A stretch of 64,000 nucleotides of DNA from CAZSNH01 sp052388455 (GCA_052388455.1 JBQTIA010000050.1:8923-72922); one strand, 5' to 3'; counted from the first letter of the stretch, positions 16,438-25,167 are shown. Made by a program: numbers and translations. The notes: generated by a model not told the origin, from the sequence alone.

Positions 16438-18128
16438 CAGATCATCTCCTCGGCCTTGCGCTTCTTCGCCTCTTTTTCGAGGCGGCGCTTGTATTCGGCG
16501 CGGAACTGCGGGTTGTCCTGCGGAGTGTCCTCCCATACGCCAGCCGTATAGCCCTCGCCGACACCTTCGAAGAAGGTGCGCATCTCGTCGAAGCGGGCCT
16601 TGCCGGACATGGCGGCGTTGACGACCTGGGCGAGCGAGCCGGCACCGGCCGGACCCATCAGCGGACGGGCCGAAATCAGATTGGTGAAGTAGAGCGACGG
16701 CGTGGCGCTTTCCTTGGCCTTCTGCACGACGGGCGTCGTGCCGATGGCGAGATCCGGCTCGTATTCGGCGAGCGCCGCCAGATCCTGCTCCAGCGAGGCC
16801 CGGAACTGGACGTGCACGCCCTTGGCTTCGAGCCATTCGCGGTCCGGGTCGGACCAGCGCGTTTTGGGACAGGCCGAGCCGACGTAGCGCACGTCGGCGC
16901 CGCTCTCCACCAGCAGGCGGGCGACCAGCAACTCAGAGCCCTCATAGCCCGAGAGCGTGATGCGGCCCTTGACCGGCTTGCCGGCGAGCGCGCCGCGGAT
17001 GGCCGGAAGGAAGCGGTTCTTGGCGGCATCGACCTTCGATTGCGCAATCCCGCAGGTCGCGCCGATGCTGTCGAGCCAGGCGGCCGTGCCGTCGTGCCCC
17101 ACCGGCGCCGATCCAACGACCGGCCGTCCAGCCGCCTCGAACTCGCGGACCGAGGCGGTGTAGAAGGGATGGATGGCGGCCACCGCCGAGCAGTCGAGTG
17201 CCGCATAAAGCTCGCGCCATTCGCGGGTCGGCACGACAGGACCGGCCCTGAGCCCCAGGGGCTCCAGCAACATGCCGATGCCGACCGGGTCGGCGGGGAA
17301 CATTTCGCCGAGCAGCGTGACGGCAGGGCGCTCGTCGCGTCCCGCGCGCGGCGCCAATACTGGACCATGCTCGGCTTCAGCGCGGGCATATTTGAGCATC
17401 GCGCCGGCCAGAACATCCTTCGCCTCGGCATGGGTCGGAACGCCGAAGCCGGGAACGTCGATGCCGATGATGCGGACGCCGTTGATCTCCTTGGGGAGGA
17501 GCTGCAGGGGCACGCCGGAGGCGGTGGGCACGCAGAGATTGATGATCACCACCGCATCGTAGTCGGCGGGATCTGCGAGCTTGAAGACCGCCTCGCGGAT
17601 GTCCTCGAACAGCTTGCCGGTGACCAGCGTCTCGGAGTTGAAGGGCACGTAGCCGACGGTTCGGCGCGCGCCGTAGAAGTGGGAGGTGAAGGTCAATCCA
17701 TAGACGCAGCAGGCCGAGCCCGAGAGCACGGTCGCGGTGCGGCGCATCCGGAGACCGACGCGGAGCGAGCCGAACGCCGGGCACATGCTCTGCGGCTGGT
17801 CGTGGGGGCCCTGCGGGTAGTCGGCGGCGTAGCGTGCGAGGGTCTCGCTCTTGCCTGCCGCGGCGGCCGCCCGGCGCATTTCATCCTTGCCGGCGTGGCA
17901 GCCGACGCCGTCACCATGCGCTGTCGCGCCGACGGTGGCCTTGGCAGTGTCACAAGAGAGGTTGGCATCTTGCACGTCGGTTGTCATGCCCGACGGCCTT
18001 GCCACTCCGGACTGGGAAGGAGCTGCCCCGCTGCCGTCGTTGGTGAGTGGCGCCGAGTCCGCGGCGTCGTACACGACCTCACTGGTCGTGCCGCGATCGT
18101 CCGCCGATTTGAGATCCAACGCCGTCAT
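16437..18128 (-). CDS. bchY: Chlorophyllide a reductase subunit Y
   Basis: 563 residues from the ATG at 18128 (MTALDLKS). The first about 115 residues are a low-complexity extension; the conserved core starts near GPHDQPQSMCPAFGSLRVG, with the cluster Cys residues there and in SGSACCVYGLTFTSHFYGARR. Later blocks include VIINLCVPTASGVPLQLLP and YVGSACPKTRWSDPD. It is the partner of BchZ in chlorophyllide oxidoreductase. The stop overlaps a short bchZ-like ORF. The exact start is uncertain because of the poorly conserved N-terminus. Confidence 0.95.
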   Translation of the reverse strand: MTALDLKSADDRGTTSEVVYDAADSAPLTNDGSGAAPSQSGVARPSGMTTDVQDANLSCDTAKATVGATAHGDGVGCHAGKDEMRRAAAAAGKSETLARYAADYPQGPHDQPQSMCPAFGSLRVGLRMRRTATVLSGSACCVYGLTFTSHFYGARRTVGYVPFNSETLVTGKLFEDIREAVFKLADPADYDAVVIINLCVPTASGVPLQLLPKEINGVRIIGIDVPGFGVPTHAEAKDVLAGAMLKYARAEAEHGPVLAPRAGRDERPAVTLLGEMFPADPVGIGMLLEPLGLRAGPVVPTREWRELYAALDCSAVAAIHPFYTASVREFEAAGRPVVGSAPVGHDGTAAWLDSIGATCGIAQSKVDAAKNRFLPAIRGALAGKPVKGRITLSGYEGSELLVARLLVESGADVRYVGSACPKTRWSDPDREWLEAKGVHVQFRASLEQDLAALAEYEPDLAIGTTPVVQKAKESATPSLYFTNLISARPLMGPAGAGSLAQVVNAAMSGKARFDEMRTFFEGVGEGYTAGVWEDTPQDNPQFRAEYKRRLEKEAKKRKAEEMI

Positions 18129-18147
18129 TAGTTTCGATCCACCGCTC

Positions 18148-19170
18148 TCAAACGCTGTCGTAGATGACTTCGAGTGACGGTCGCGTCGGCCGGCTGCCGC
18201 CGCACATATCCTCGAACGAGGCCGGCTCAAGCTTGACGCCACGGCCGACCGCATCCGCTTTGAAAAGACCGAGAAGCCCATCCTGGGTGAGAGGCTTGGG
18301 CCGGACCGGTGGCGCTTCGGCCACATTGGTCGCCAGCTCTGTGAACAGCGACGCCCACTCGGAGCCGGGCTTGCCGATGATTTCGTAATTGGCGCTCTTG
18401 CGACGAATATCGTCGTGAGCAGGGATGGCGGCGAGCACGGGAATGCCTGCGGCCTTGGCGAATGCCTGCGCCTCGCCGGTGCCGTCGTCCTTGTTGACGA
18501 CCATGCCTGCGACGCCGACGTTGCCGCCGAGCTTGCGGAAATACTCGACCGCCGAGCAGACGTTGTTGGCGACGTAGAGCGACTGAAGATCGTTCTAGCC
18601 GACGACGATCACCTTCTGGCACATGTCGCGGGCGATCGGCAGGCCGAAGCCGCCGCACACCACGTCGCCGAGGAAGTCGAGCAGCACATAGTCGAAGCCC
18701 CACTCGTGGAAGCCGAGCTTTTCCATCAGCTCGAAGCCGTGGATGATGCCGCGACCGCCGCATCCGCGACCGACTTCCGGCCCGCCGAGCTCCATGGCGA
18801 ATACGCCATCGCGCTTGAAGCAGACGTCGGAGATTTTCACGTCCTCTCCGGCGAGCTTTTTCTTGGCCGATGTCTCGATGATTGTGGGTGTCGCCCGGCC
18901 GCCGAACAGCAGCGAGGTGGTGTCGCTCTTGGGATCGCAGCCGATGAGAAGCACGCGCTTGCCGAGCTGCGCCATCATGTAGGAGAGGTTGGCGAGCGCG
19001 AAGCTCTTGCCGCTGCCGCCCTTGCCGTAAATGGCGATGATCTGCGTGGTCTTCTTCTCGCTGCCGACCTCGGGGACGGGATCAGGCTCGATCGCCGCCT
19101 CGGCCCTGAGGAAATCCGTGATCGAAGGCTGGCGGACTTTCGCCGTCGCCACTGCGCCGCAAGTACTCAT
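18148..19170 (-). pseudogene. bchX: Chlorophyllide a reductase iron protein, interrupted by in-frame TAG
   Basis: BchX is the NifH-like ATPase that delivers electrons to BchYZ. The N-terminal part (from 19170) has the P-loop YGKGGSGKS and the cluster Cys residues in GCGGRGI and LGDVVCGGFGLPI. At 18595-18597 the frame VIVVG-stop-NDLQSLYVANN shows a TAG exactly where homologues have Ser (TCG to TAG is one base). The same frame continues uninterrupted to 18148 with the normal C-terminus. The start ATGA overlaps bchC. Without readthrough the product stops after about 190 residues. Either a real nonsense mutation or a base-call error. Confidence 0.9.
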
Positions 19171-20117
19171 GAGCAGGCTCTCCAATCGAGGATCATCTTG
19201 AGACAAGCCGGATCGCTGAATGCGGTGCGGTAGGCTTCGCTGGCGCGGGCGGCATCGCGGCGGTGGGTGATCAATCCATCGAGCGACAGCGAGCCGGCGT
19301 CGACCAGATCGCGCACGGCGACGAGGTCGGCCGGCTTCCATTCGGCGGCGACGCGAAGCCGGGTTTCGCGCATGAAGGCCGGCGGGAAGGCGAAGGACAG
19401 CGGCTCGCTGTAGAAGCCGGCGAGCGTGATCTCTCCGCCGGGCGCCATGCGGGCGATGAGCTTGTCGAGGATCGCGGCGTCTCCGCTGGCGTCGTAGATC
19501 GAGCGGTAATCGCGGCGAGGATCGGCGGCGGGATCGAGAACCGTGTAGCCGGCGGCACCCTGCGCACGGTCGGCGTTCGTCTCCCAGACGACCGGGGCCT
19601 CGTCGCCCCGCGCGATGGCGATGCGGGCCAGCAGCCGGCCGAGGGCGCCGTGCCCGACAATCAGCTCGGGCTTGCGCGCCTCGCTCGCGGCGAGCGCGTG
19701 GTAAGCGGTGGCGGCGAGCGCGAACAGCACGCCTTCCTCGCCAATCTGATCGTCGAGCCGCAAAACCTTGGCGCCGGGAACGACGACGCGCGCCGCAGCT
19801 CCGCCGAAGAGCCCGCGCACGTCGCCGAAACACTTTGCTCCCGGAACGAAAACCCGATCGCCGACCGCGGCACCAGACTGCGCGCCGGCCTCCGTGACGC
19901 GACCGACCGATTCGTAACCCGGCACGAGCGGATAGCCGAGACCCGGGAACGGCGGCATGCGGCCCGACCATAGCAGCTTCTCGGTGCCGGTGCTGATGCC
20001 GCTCCACTCGACGTCGACCACGACATCAGCGTCGCCCGGCGGCGTCAATGCCAACCTGCTGAGCACGAGACGCTCCGGCTCTTCGAGCACGACAGCGGTG
20101 GTCATCATGGGTTGCAC
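19167..20117 (-). CDS. bchC: 3-hydroxyethyl bacteriochlorophyllide a dehydrogenase
   Basis: 316 residues if read from the GTG at 20117 (AGGGGC 5 nt upstream); ATGs at 20108 and 20105 (MTTAVVLEEPE) are alternatives. Zinc-free alcohol-dehydrogenase-like fold with YPLVPGYESVGRV near residue 60 and a nucleotide-binding LIVGHGALGRLLARI. It oxidises the C3 hydroxyethyl group to acetyl, the last ring modification before BchG. First gene of the bchCXYZ-pufQBALM-CBS unit, behind a promoter with a perfect PpsR box. Confidence 0.95.
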   Translation of the reverse strand: MQPMMTTAVVLEEPERLVLSRLALTPPGDADVVVDVEWSGISTGTEKLLWSGRMPPFPGLGYPLVPGYESVGRVTEAGAQSGAAVGDRVFVPGAKCFGDVRGLFGGAAARVVVPGAKVLRLDDQIGEEGVLFALAATAYHALAASEARKPELIVGHGALGRLLARIAIARGDEAPVVWETNADRAQGAAGYTVLDPAADPRRDYRSIYDASGDAAILDKLIARMAPGGEITLAGFYSEPLSFAFPPAFMRETRLRVAAEWKPADLVAVRDLVDAGSLSLDGLITHRRDAARASEAYRTAFSDPACLKMILDWRACS

Positions 20118-20174
20118 TCGCCCCTACCGGACCGGCCCTGTGACGGCGTTGTGCGCCCACGGCTCGTCTCCGTA

Positions 20175-20206
20175 TGTCACTTTATTCTGACAGTCGCTTG
20201 TGTCAA
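20175..20206 (-). promoter_or_regulatory. bchC promoter with PpsR/CrtJ box
   Basis: Transcribed strand: TTGACA (20206-20201), 16-nt spacer, TAAAGT (20184-20179). A perfect TGT-N12-ACA palindrome (20175-20192) covers the -10 region, and a second half-site TGTCAAG begins exactly 8 bp away at 20201, over the -35. This matches the tandem-box layout used by PpsR/CrtJ for aerobic repression of bchC. Confidence 0.75.
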
Positions 20207-20247
20207 GCGCTCTTGTCGCGTGTCCCACGTATCCGCGCCGTCGGAAA

Positions 20248-21351
20248 TCAGACGTCCGCCACGACGATGCTGGTCTGCAGGGGAACGCGGGTGGGAATGC
20301 TGCGGACGCGAGAAAAGCCCGCTGTTCGCAGCATTCCTGCGAGGTGTCCGAAGCTGCGCGGCCGGCCGCTGCCCATGGCCATCAGGTAGAAGCCGAAATA
20401 GGCATCGCCCATGGCTTCGGCCCCCGGCGTGCCGGCCAGCGGCTCGACGATGACCAGTGTTCCGTTCTCACCGAGTGCATGGCGCAGCGCAGCGAAGAGG
20501 CGCGCCACGGCTGGGTCGTCGTGATCGTGCACGACGCGGACCAGGGTGGCCACGTCGGCACCTTTCGGCAACGGCTCGACGAGAAAATTACCTGCGAAAA
20601 TATCGACCCGATCGCCGAACCCCTGCTCGGCGCACTTCTGGCGCGCCAGCCCTGCGACAGCAGGAAGGTCGAGCAGCATCAGGCGCAACTGCCGATGACG
20701 CCGCGCGACCGCGCGCAGAAACGTCCCGTCGCCGCCCCCGAGATCGAGCAGGGTCCGATGCCGGTGAAACGGATAGACATCGAGAACCTGCTCCGCCACC
20801 AGCGACTGCGAGGCCGACATAAGTTCGGTGTAGGCCGCCACGTCGTCGGCCGCGAGCGCCTCCGGTTGCGCGGCGACGGCATAAGGCCAATAGCGTGAAA
20901 GCGCAGGCCCGGCCTCGCCGGACCGCAGCAGCTTCACCGGGTCCGCAAGGTCGGCGTAAAGCAGAGCGTGATGCTCGATCATCCTGGAAATGCCTGAATT
21001 GGCGAGCATGGCCGCGCCGTGCATCCCGAGCCCGTAGCGGTCGCCGCCACGCTTCGCGACAAGCCCGAGTGCGGAGGCGGCATCGAGCAGCGTCCTCGCC
21101 CGCCCGGTCGTCATCGACGTTCGCCGCGCAATCTCGTCGAGTGCCAGCGGACCACCGCGAAGCAGTTCGAGCAGCCCCAGCTCGATGCAGGCGAAGGTTA
21201 CCTGCGAGTAGACGAAGCCGGCGCAGAGATCGAACACCGCCCGCGCCCGCCGGCGCGCGATGCCGCGGGTCAGCGGAAAGGCAGCGGCGAACCGCTGAAA
21301 TCGAGCATCGGCAAGCAGGTGGTCACGGAGCGCGTAAAGACGGTCGATCAT
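20248..21351 (-). CDS. crtF: Hydroxyneurosporene/demethylspheroidene O-methyltransferase
   Basis: 367 residues. The N-terminal dimerisation winged helix (about 50-110) is followed by a SAM-binding domain with LLDLGGGDGTFLRAVA. This is the CrtF family, which methylates tertiary 1-hydroxy carotenoids made by CrtC on the way to spirilloxanthin or spheroidene. It lies 48 nt after crtE on the same strand, and ends 130 nt before bchC. The C-terminus (RVPLQTSIVVADV) is typical. Confidence 0.94.
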   Translation of the reverse strand: MIDRLYALRDHLLADARFQRFAAAFPLTRGIARRRARAVFDLCAGFVYSQVTFACIELGLLELLRGGPLALDEIARRTSMTTGRARTLLDAASALGLVAKRGGDRYGLGMHGAAMLANSGISRMIEHHALLYADLADPVKLLRSGEAGPALSRYWPYAVAAQPEALAADDVAAYTELMSASQSLVAEQVLDVYPFHRHRTLLDLGGGDGTFLRAVARRHRQLRLMLLDLPAVAGLARQKCAEQGFGDRVDIFAGNFLVEPLPKGADVATLVRVVHDHDDPAVARLFAALRHALGENGTLVIVEPLAGTPGAEAMGDAYFGFYLMAMGSGRPRSFGHLAGMLRTAGFSRVRSIPTRVPLQTSIVVADV

Positions 21352-21399
21352 GGGCGCCCCGGCATCGGCGGCTCGACACGCGACAAGAAACTCCGCTAT

Positions 21400-22269
21400 T
21401 CAGGCCGCGCTGCGGGCGAGACCCTTCGGCACGAAACGCTTGGCCTGAGCCATGATGATGCCGCGCAGCTCACCGGCGCCGTGGCAGTCGGGTATGGACT
21501 CGATCGCCTCGGCCAGCAGGCCCTCCAGGCGGCGCACAGCCCCATCGAGACCCAATTCTCTCGTGGCACTCGGACGGCTGTGCGCCACATCCTGCCCGCA
21601 CGGCTTACCGAGCGTCGCAGGGTCGGCAATGAGATCCTGAATGTCGTCCGCGACCTGATAGGCTTCTCCGACGCATTCGCCGAGCCGGCGCCAGCGGTCG
21701 GGCCGGTCGCCGGCCGCAAGCGCCCCCGCGACAGTGGCGGCGGCGAAAAGTGCACCGGTCTTGGAGCGGTGATAATCTGGAAGCGAGACGTGATCCTCCG
21801 ATTCCCACGCCTGACCCGCGACGATGCCCGCCGGCATTCCGGCCGCACGGCCAATGGTCATTAAAAGGCCCGGCAGACGAGCGGGAAGCGTTGCGACCCC
21901 GTGCGCCAAGGCTTCATAGGCCGCGACGATGAGGGCGTCGCCGACCAGCACGGCCGACGCCTCGCCATAGACGGCGTGCACCGACGGCTTGCCACGCCGC
22001 GTTGCGGCATTGTCGAAGCAGGGCAGGTCGTCGTGCACGAGCGAGGCGCAGTGCAGCAGCTCGATCGACGCCGCGGCGCAATCGGCTACCGCCGGCGCAT
22101 CGTCGCCGCAGGCGCCGGCCACCGCGAGGCACAACCGCGGCCGAACCCGTGCGCCGCCGGGAAAGACGGCGTAGCGGGCAGCGGCGGCGAGGCGCGGCGG
22201 ACTTCCCGAAACCTCCATGCGCTGCAAGACTGCGTCGAGGGCGTTCTCGATTCGGCTCGTCGCATCCAT
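21400..22269 (-). CDS. crtE: Geranylgeranyl diphosphate synthase
   Basis: 289 residues from MDATSRIENALD (GAGG 6 nt upstream). Trans-prenyltransferase fold with the first Asp-rich motif in LVHDDLPCFDNA and the second in YQVADDIQDLIAD. Makes the C20 precursor for carotenoids and for the BChl geranylgeranyl/phytyl tail. Divergent from crtD with a shared upstream region that carries two degenerate PpsR boxes. Confidence 0.95.
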   Translation of the reverse strand: MDATSRIENALDAVLQRMEVSGSPPRLAAAARYAVFPGGARVRPRLCLAVAGACGDDAPAVADCAAASIELLHCASLVHDDLPCFDNAATRRGKPSVHAVYGEASAVLVGDALIVAAYEALAHGVATLPARLPGLLMTIGRAAGMPAGIVAGQAWESEDHVSLPDYHRSKTGALFAAATVAGALAAGDRPDRWRRLGECVGEAYQVADDIQDLIADPATLGKPCGQDVAHSRPSATRELGLDGAVRRLEGLLAEAIESIPDCHGAGELRGIIMAQAKRFVPKGLARSAA

Positions 22270-22298
22270 GGCGGCCTCGCAGGCTAGGATCGATGATG

Positions 22299-22342
22299 CG
22301 TCAACAATGATGGACATTGTCGACAGTCATCAAATACTGACA
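22299..22342. promoter_or_regulatory. Tandem degenerate PpsR boxes between crtE and crtD
   Basis: Box A, 22299-22316, reads CGT-N12-ACA; box B, 22325-22342, reads AGT-N12-ACA. Each has one mismatch to TGT-N12-ACA and the spacer between them is exactly 8 bp, the spacing seen at hemA. They sit in the 122-nt divergent region, where one PpsR complex could repress both crtE and crtD-crtC. Confidence 0.6.
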
Positions 22343-22391
22343 CTAGACCGCTGGCGAGGCAACGCCTTTCCGTTCGGAGATCGAAACTGAC

Positions 22392-23933
22392 GTGCGCAAC
22401 AGCCGGGTCATCATCGTCGGGGCGGGCATCGGAGGGCTGGTGGCGGCTCTGGAGTTGGCGCGGCGTGGCCTCCAGGTCACCGTCTGCGAACGGGCGGCCC
22501 GGCCCGGCGGCAAGATGCGGGCGCTTTATCCCGGCGGCAGTGCCACCGATTCCGGGCCGACCGTGTTCACCATGCGGTGGGTGTTCGAGCGGATCTTCGA
22601 CGACGCGGGTGTCAGCCTGTCCAACCGCGTGAAACTCGTGCCGCTCGATTGCCTCGCCCGCCACGCCTGGAGCGACCGCGATCGCCTCGACCTCTTTGCC
22701 GACATCGGTCGCAGCGCCGACGCGATCGGTGCCTTCGCGGGCGCTGGAGAAGCGAACGGCTACCGGGCATTCATGACCCGCGCCAAGGCGACCTACGACA
22801 CGCTCGAAGGCCCGTTCATGCGCTCGTCGCAGCCGACGCCGGTTTCCCTGGCGTTGTCGGCCGGCCTCGGCGGCCTCGGCGACATGCTGCGGATTTCACC
22901 CTTCACCACACTCTGGCGTGCCCTCGGCGATCACTTCCGCGATCCCCGTCTGCGACAGCTCTTCGGCCGCTACGCGACCTATTGCGGATCATCCCCCTTC
23001 CAGGCCCCGGCCACGCTGATGCTGGTGGCGCACGTCGAAGCGCAGGGGGTGTGGGTGGTCGAGGGCGGTATGCATCACTTCGCGGGCGTGCTCGCGAGCC
23101 TCGCGGCCGAGAAGGGTGCGCGGTTCCGCTACGAGTGCGACGTGAGTGCCATCGACACCACTCGAAGCGGCGTTGCGGGCGTTACTCTCTCGAGCGGCGA
23201 GCGGATCGAGGGCGACGCCGTCGTCGTCAATGCGGACAGCGCAGCAGTTGCGACCGGGCTGCTCGGGGCTTCGATCGCCCCCGCCGTACCGTCCCTGCCG
23301 CGCGCGTCGCGCTCGCTCTCAGCCGTCACATGGTCGGTCAAGAGCGAGGCCCGCGGTTTCCCCCTGCAGCACCACAACGTTTTCTTCTCTCGCGACTATC
23401 AGGCCGAGTTCGCCGACATTCTCGACCAGGGCTTCCTGCCCCGCGAACCGACGGTCTACGTCTGCGCGCAGGATCGTCTCGAGTCTCAGGTATCAGACTC
23501 CAGTGGACCCGAACGGATGCTGCTGCTGGTCAACGCCCCACCGACGGGCGATCGTCATCGTTTCGAACCCGCGGAGATCGAGAGATGTCAGGAGCGGATA
23601 CAGTCTGTTCTGGCGCGCTGTGGCCTTGCCATCGACCTTGCGCCGGACAAGTCGATCGTGACGACGCCGGCCGGATTCGACCGGCTGTTTCCGGCGACCG
23701 GCGGCGCGCTCTACGGTCAGGCGTCGCATGGCTGGGCGACATCCTTCAGCAGGCCGGAGGCGCGGACGGCGATCCCGGGGCTTTATCTGGCGGGGGGCAG
23801 CGTGCATCCGGGGCCGGGCGTGCCGATGGCGGCGCTCTCGGGCTGGCTGGCGGCGGCGAGCCTCGTCTCGGACCTCACTTCGCCCGGCCGGTCCCACCGG
23901 GTGGTTATGCCTGGTGGTATGTCGACGCGCTGA
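22392..23933 (+). CDS. crtD: Methoxyneurosporene (C-3,4) dehydrogenase
   Basis: 513 residues from a GTG. The FAD dinucleotide motif VIIVGAGIGGLVAALELARRG opens the protein; the C-terminal flavin site is GLYLAGGSVHPGPGVPMAAL. It is CrtD, not CrtI: it starts with the ERAARPGGKMRA block, and it lies beside crtC and crtE. Introduces the 3,4 double bond into hydroxylated or methoxylated carotenoids. The last about 25 residues (after LVSDLT) overlap the crtC N-terminal region and look like readthrough of the crtC sequence in another frame. Confidence 0.93.
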   Translation: MRNSRVIIVGAGIGGLVAALELARRGLQVTVCERAARPGGKMRALYPGGSATDSGPTVFTMRWVFERIFDDAGVSLSNRVKLVPLDCLARHAWSDRDRLDLFADIGRSADAIGAFAGAGEANGYRAFMTRAKATYDTLEGPFMRSSQPTPVSLALSAGLGGLGDMLRISPFTTLWRALGDHFRDPRLRQLFGRYATYCGSSPFQAPATLMLVAHVEAQGVWVVEGGMHHFAGVLASLAAEKGARFRYECDVSAIDTTRSGVAGVTLSSGERIEGDAVVVNADSAAVATGLLGASIAPAVPSLPRASRSLSAVTWSVKSEARGFPLQHHNVFFSRDYQAEFADILDQGFLPREPTVYVCAQDRLESQVSDSSGPERMLLLVNAPPTGDRHRFEPAEIERCQERIQSVLARCGLAIDLAPDKSIVTTPAGFDRLFPATGGALYGQASHGWATSFSRPEARTAIPGLYLAGGSVHPGPGVPMAALSGWLAAASLVSDLTSPGRSHRVVMPGGMSTR

Positions 23934-24799
23934 GCGACGACGGGCGGCATGGGCTGACCATCATCGCTTTCATCGGCAGCGTATTCTCGCCGTACTACGC
24001 TTTTGCGAGGCGTCGCGGCGGCGGCGATCCTGCGAACCACGTCGCGCTGAACGTCGCGCTCTATGGAGAGGGTGGCAAGCGGTGGGCGCTGACCGAGCGG
24101 GGCCGTGCGGCTCTCCGTGTTTCGCCGCACGAGCTGGCGATTGGACCGAGCGCGCTGACGTGGAATCACAACGGTCTTACGATTACGATCGATGAGATCG
24201 CTGTGCCTATTCCACGCCGCATCCGCGGTACGGTGCGCGTCATCCCGGCCGCGCAGGTTCCCGAGCCCTTCGCGATCGACCATGCCGGTGATCATTTCTG
24301 GCAGCCGATCGCCCCGCTGGCGCGGGTAGAAGTTGCGATGCAGCAGCCCAGCCTGACTTGGAGCGGGTCCGGCTACTTCGACCACAACCGGGGAGCCGCG
24401 CCTCTGGAAGGCGCCTTCCGCCGCTGGGACTGGTCGCGCACGGTGGGCGGGCCGGCGACCAGCGTCTACTACGACGTGACGCCTCGCTCTGGCGCAGACC
24501 GGTCGCTAGCCGTTTCCATCGAGGGCTCGGGTCGCGTCAGCCGCCTGGAACCACCGCCCCGCACCACTCTTGCGAAAACGCTCTGGCAGATCGCACGCGG
24601 CACGCGCTGTGATCTCGGCCGCATCGCGACGGTCGTCGAGACGCTGGAGGACACGCCGTTCTACGCCCGCTCGGTCGTCGATGCAGAGCACTTCGGACAG
24701 CCCACCCGCTCCATGCACGAAAGCCTCGATCTCGACCGCTTCGCCTCGCCGATCGTGCAGGCCATGCTTCCCTTCCGCATGCCGCGCCGGGCGAGGTAG
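23843..24799 (+). CDS. crtC: Hydroxyneurosporene synthase (carotenoid 1,2-hydratase)
   Basis: The conserved protein begins about RPVPPGGYAWWYVDALSDDG and runs to MPRRAR. Other CrtC blocks are SPYYAFARRRG, ALTWNHNGL and YFDHNRGAAPLE. CrtC adds water across C1-C2 of acyclic carotenoids. No in-frame ATG, GTG or TTG lies near the expected start: the nearest upstream is an ATG at 23585, deep in crtD, and none occurs for a long way downstream. The coordinate given uses a CTG at 23843 as a placeholder. An unusual start or a small indel in the crtD/crtC junction is implied. Confidence 0.8.
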   Translation: MAGGGEPRLGPHFARPVPPGGYAWWYVDALSDDGRHGLTIIAFIGSVFSPYYAFARRRGGGDPANHVALNVALYGEGGKRWALTERGRAALRVSPHELAIGPSALTWNHNGLTITIDEIAVPIPRRIRGTVRVIPAAQVPEPFAIDHAGDHFWQPIAPLARVEVAMQQPSLTWSGSGYFDHNRGAAPLEGAFRRWDWSRTVGGPATSVYYDVTPRSGADRSLAVSIEGSGRVSRLEPPPRTTLAKTLWQIARGTRCDLGRIATVVETLEDTPFYARSVVDAEHFGQPTRSMHESLDLDRFASPIVQAMLPFRMPRRAR

Positions 24800-24829
24800 G
24801 GACTTCCCGTCCCCATCCCCACTCGCGAT

Positions 24830-24984
24830 CGTCATCCTCAACGCACGAGGGCACTTTGGCCCGAGCGCGTTGGGGGACCAGCGTAAAACTCGTCCGAAGG
24901 ACACAGTATTTTTGTCGGCTTCGCCGAGTCTCACGCTGGTTCCCCATCGCACTCGCGCTACGCGCTCGCACGATGAGGATGACG
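24830..24984. repeat. About 150-bp imperfect inverted repeat element
   Basis: Outer arms CGTCATCCTCA (24830-24840) and TGAGGATGACG (24974-24984) are exact complements. Inner arms GGGGACCAGCGT (about 24874-24885) and ACGCTGGTTCCCC (about 24932-24944) pair with one bulge. Together they fold the whole non-coding gap between convergent crtC and orf56 into a long hairpin. It looks like a dispersed palindromic/MITE-like repeat and could also act as a two-way terminator. Confidence 0.65.
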
Positions 24985-24996
24985 GGACTTCAGTAT

Positions 24997-25167
24997 TTAT
25001 TCGCGCGGCGGCGGGGTCGGCTCCGTCGACTTTTCCTCGGTACTCTTCTTGTCGTAGGTGCGCGCGACGCGCTCGAGGATGAGCCAGCCGATGCCGAACG
25101 CCAGCACGACGAAGAATTCGAAAAACACCAGTGGATTGATGTTCCAGTCGAGGGCGAGGGGAAGCAT
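24997..25167 (-). CDS. Small single-pass membrane protein in the PGC (unknown)
   Basis: 56 residues from MLPLALDWNINPLVFFEFF. One membrane helix (about 11-32, with FFEFFVVLAFGIGWLIL) and a charged Lys/Glu/Pro tail (KKSTEEKSTEPTPPP). No family recognised. It follows dxs on the same strand and is convergent with crtC. Its compact size and membrane helix fit an accessory to pigment-protein assembly or carotenoid enzymes, but this is only a guess from location. Confidence 0.65.
   Translation of the reverse strand: MLPLALDWNINPLVFFEFFVVLAFGIGWLILERVARTYDKKSTEEKSTEPTPPPRE

Noticed and set aside
18595..18597. Global TAG recoding (suppressor or alternative code) to explain bchX and crtI
   Set aside because: TAG ends intact genes with well-placed downstream starts (bchN then bchB after 3 nt), and the two internal TAGs replace different residue types.
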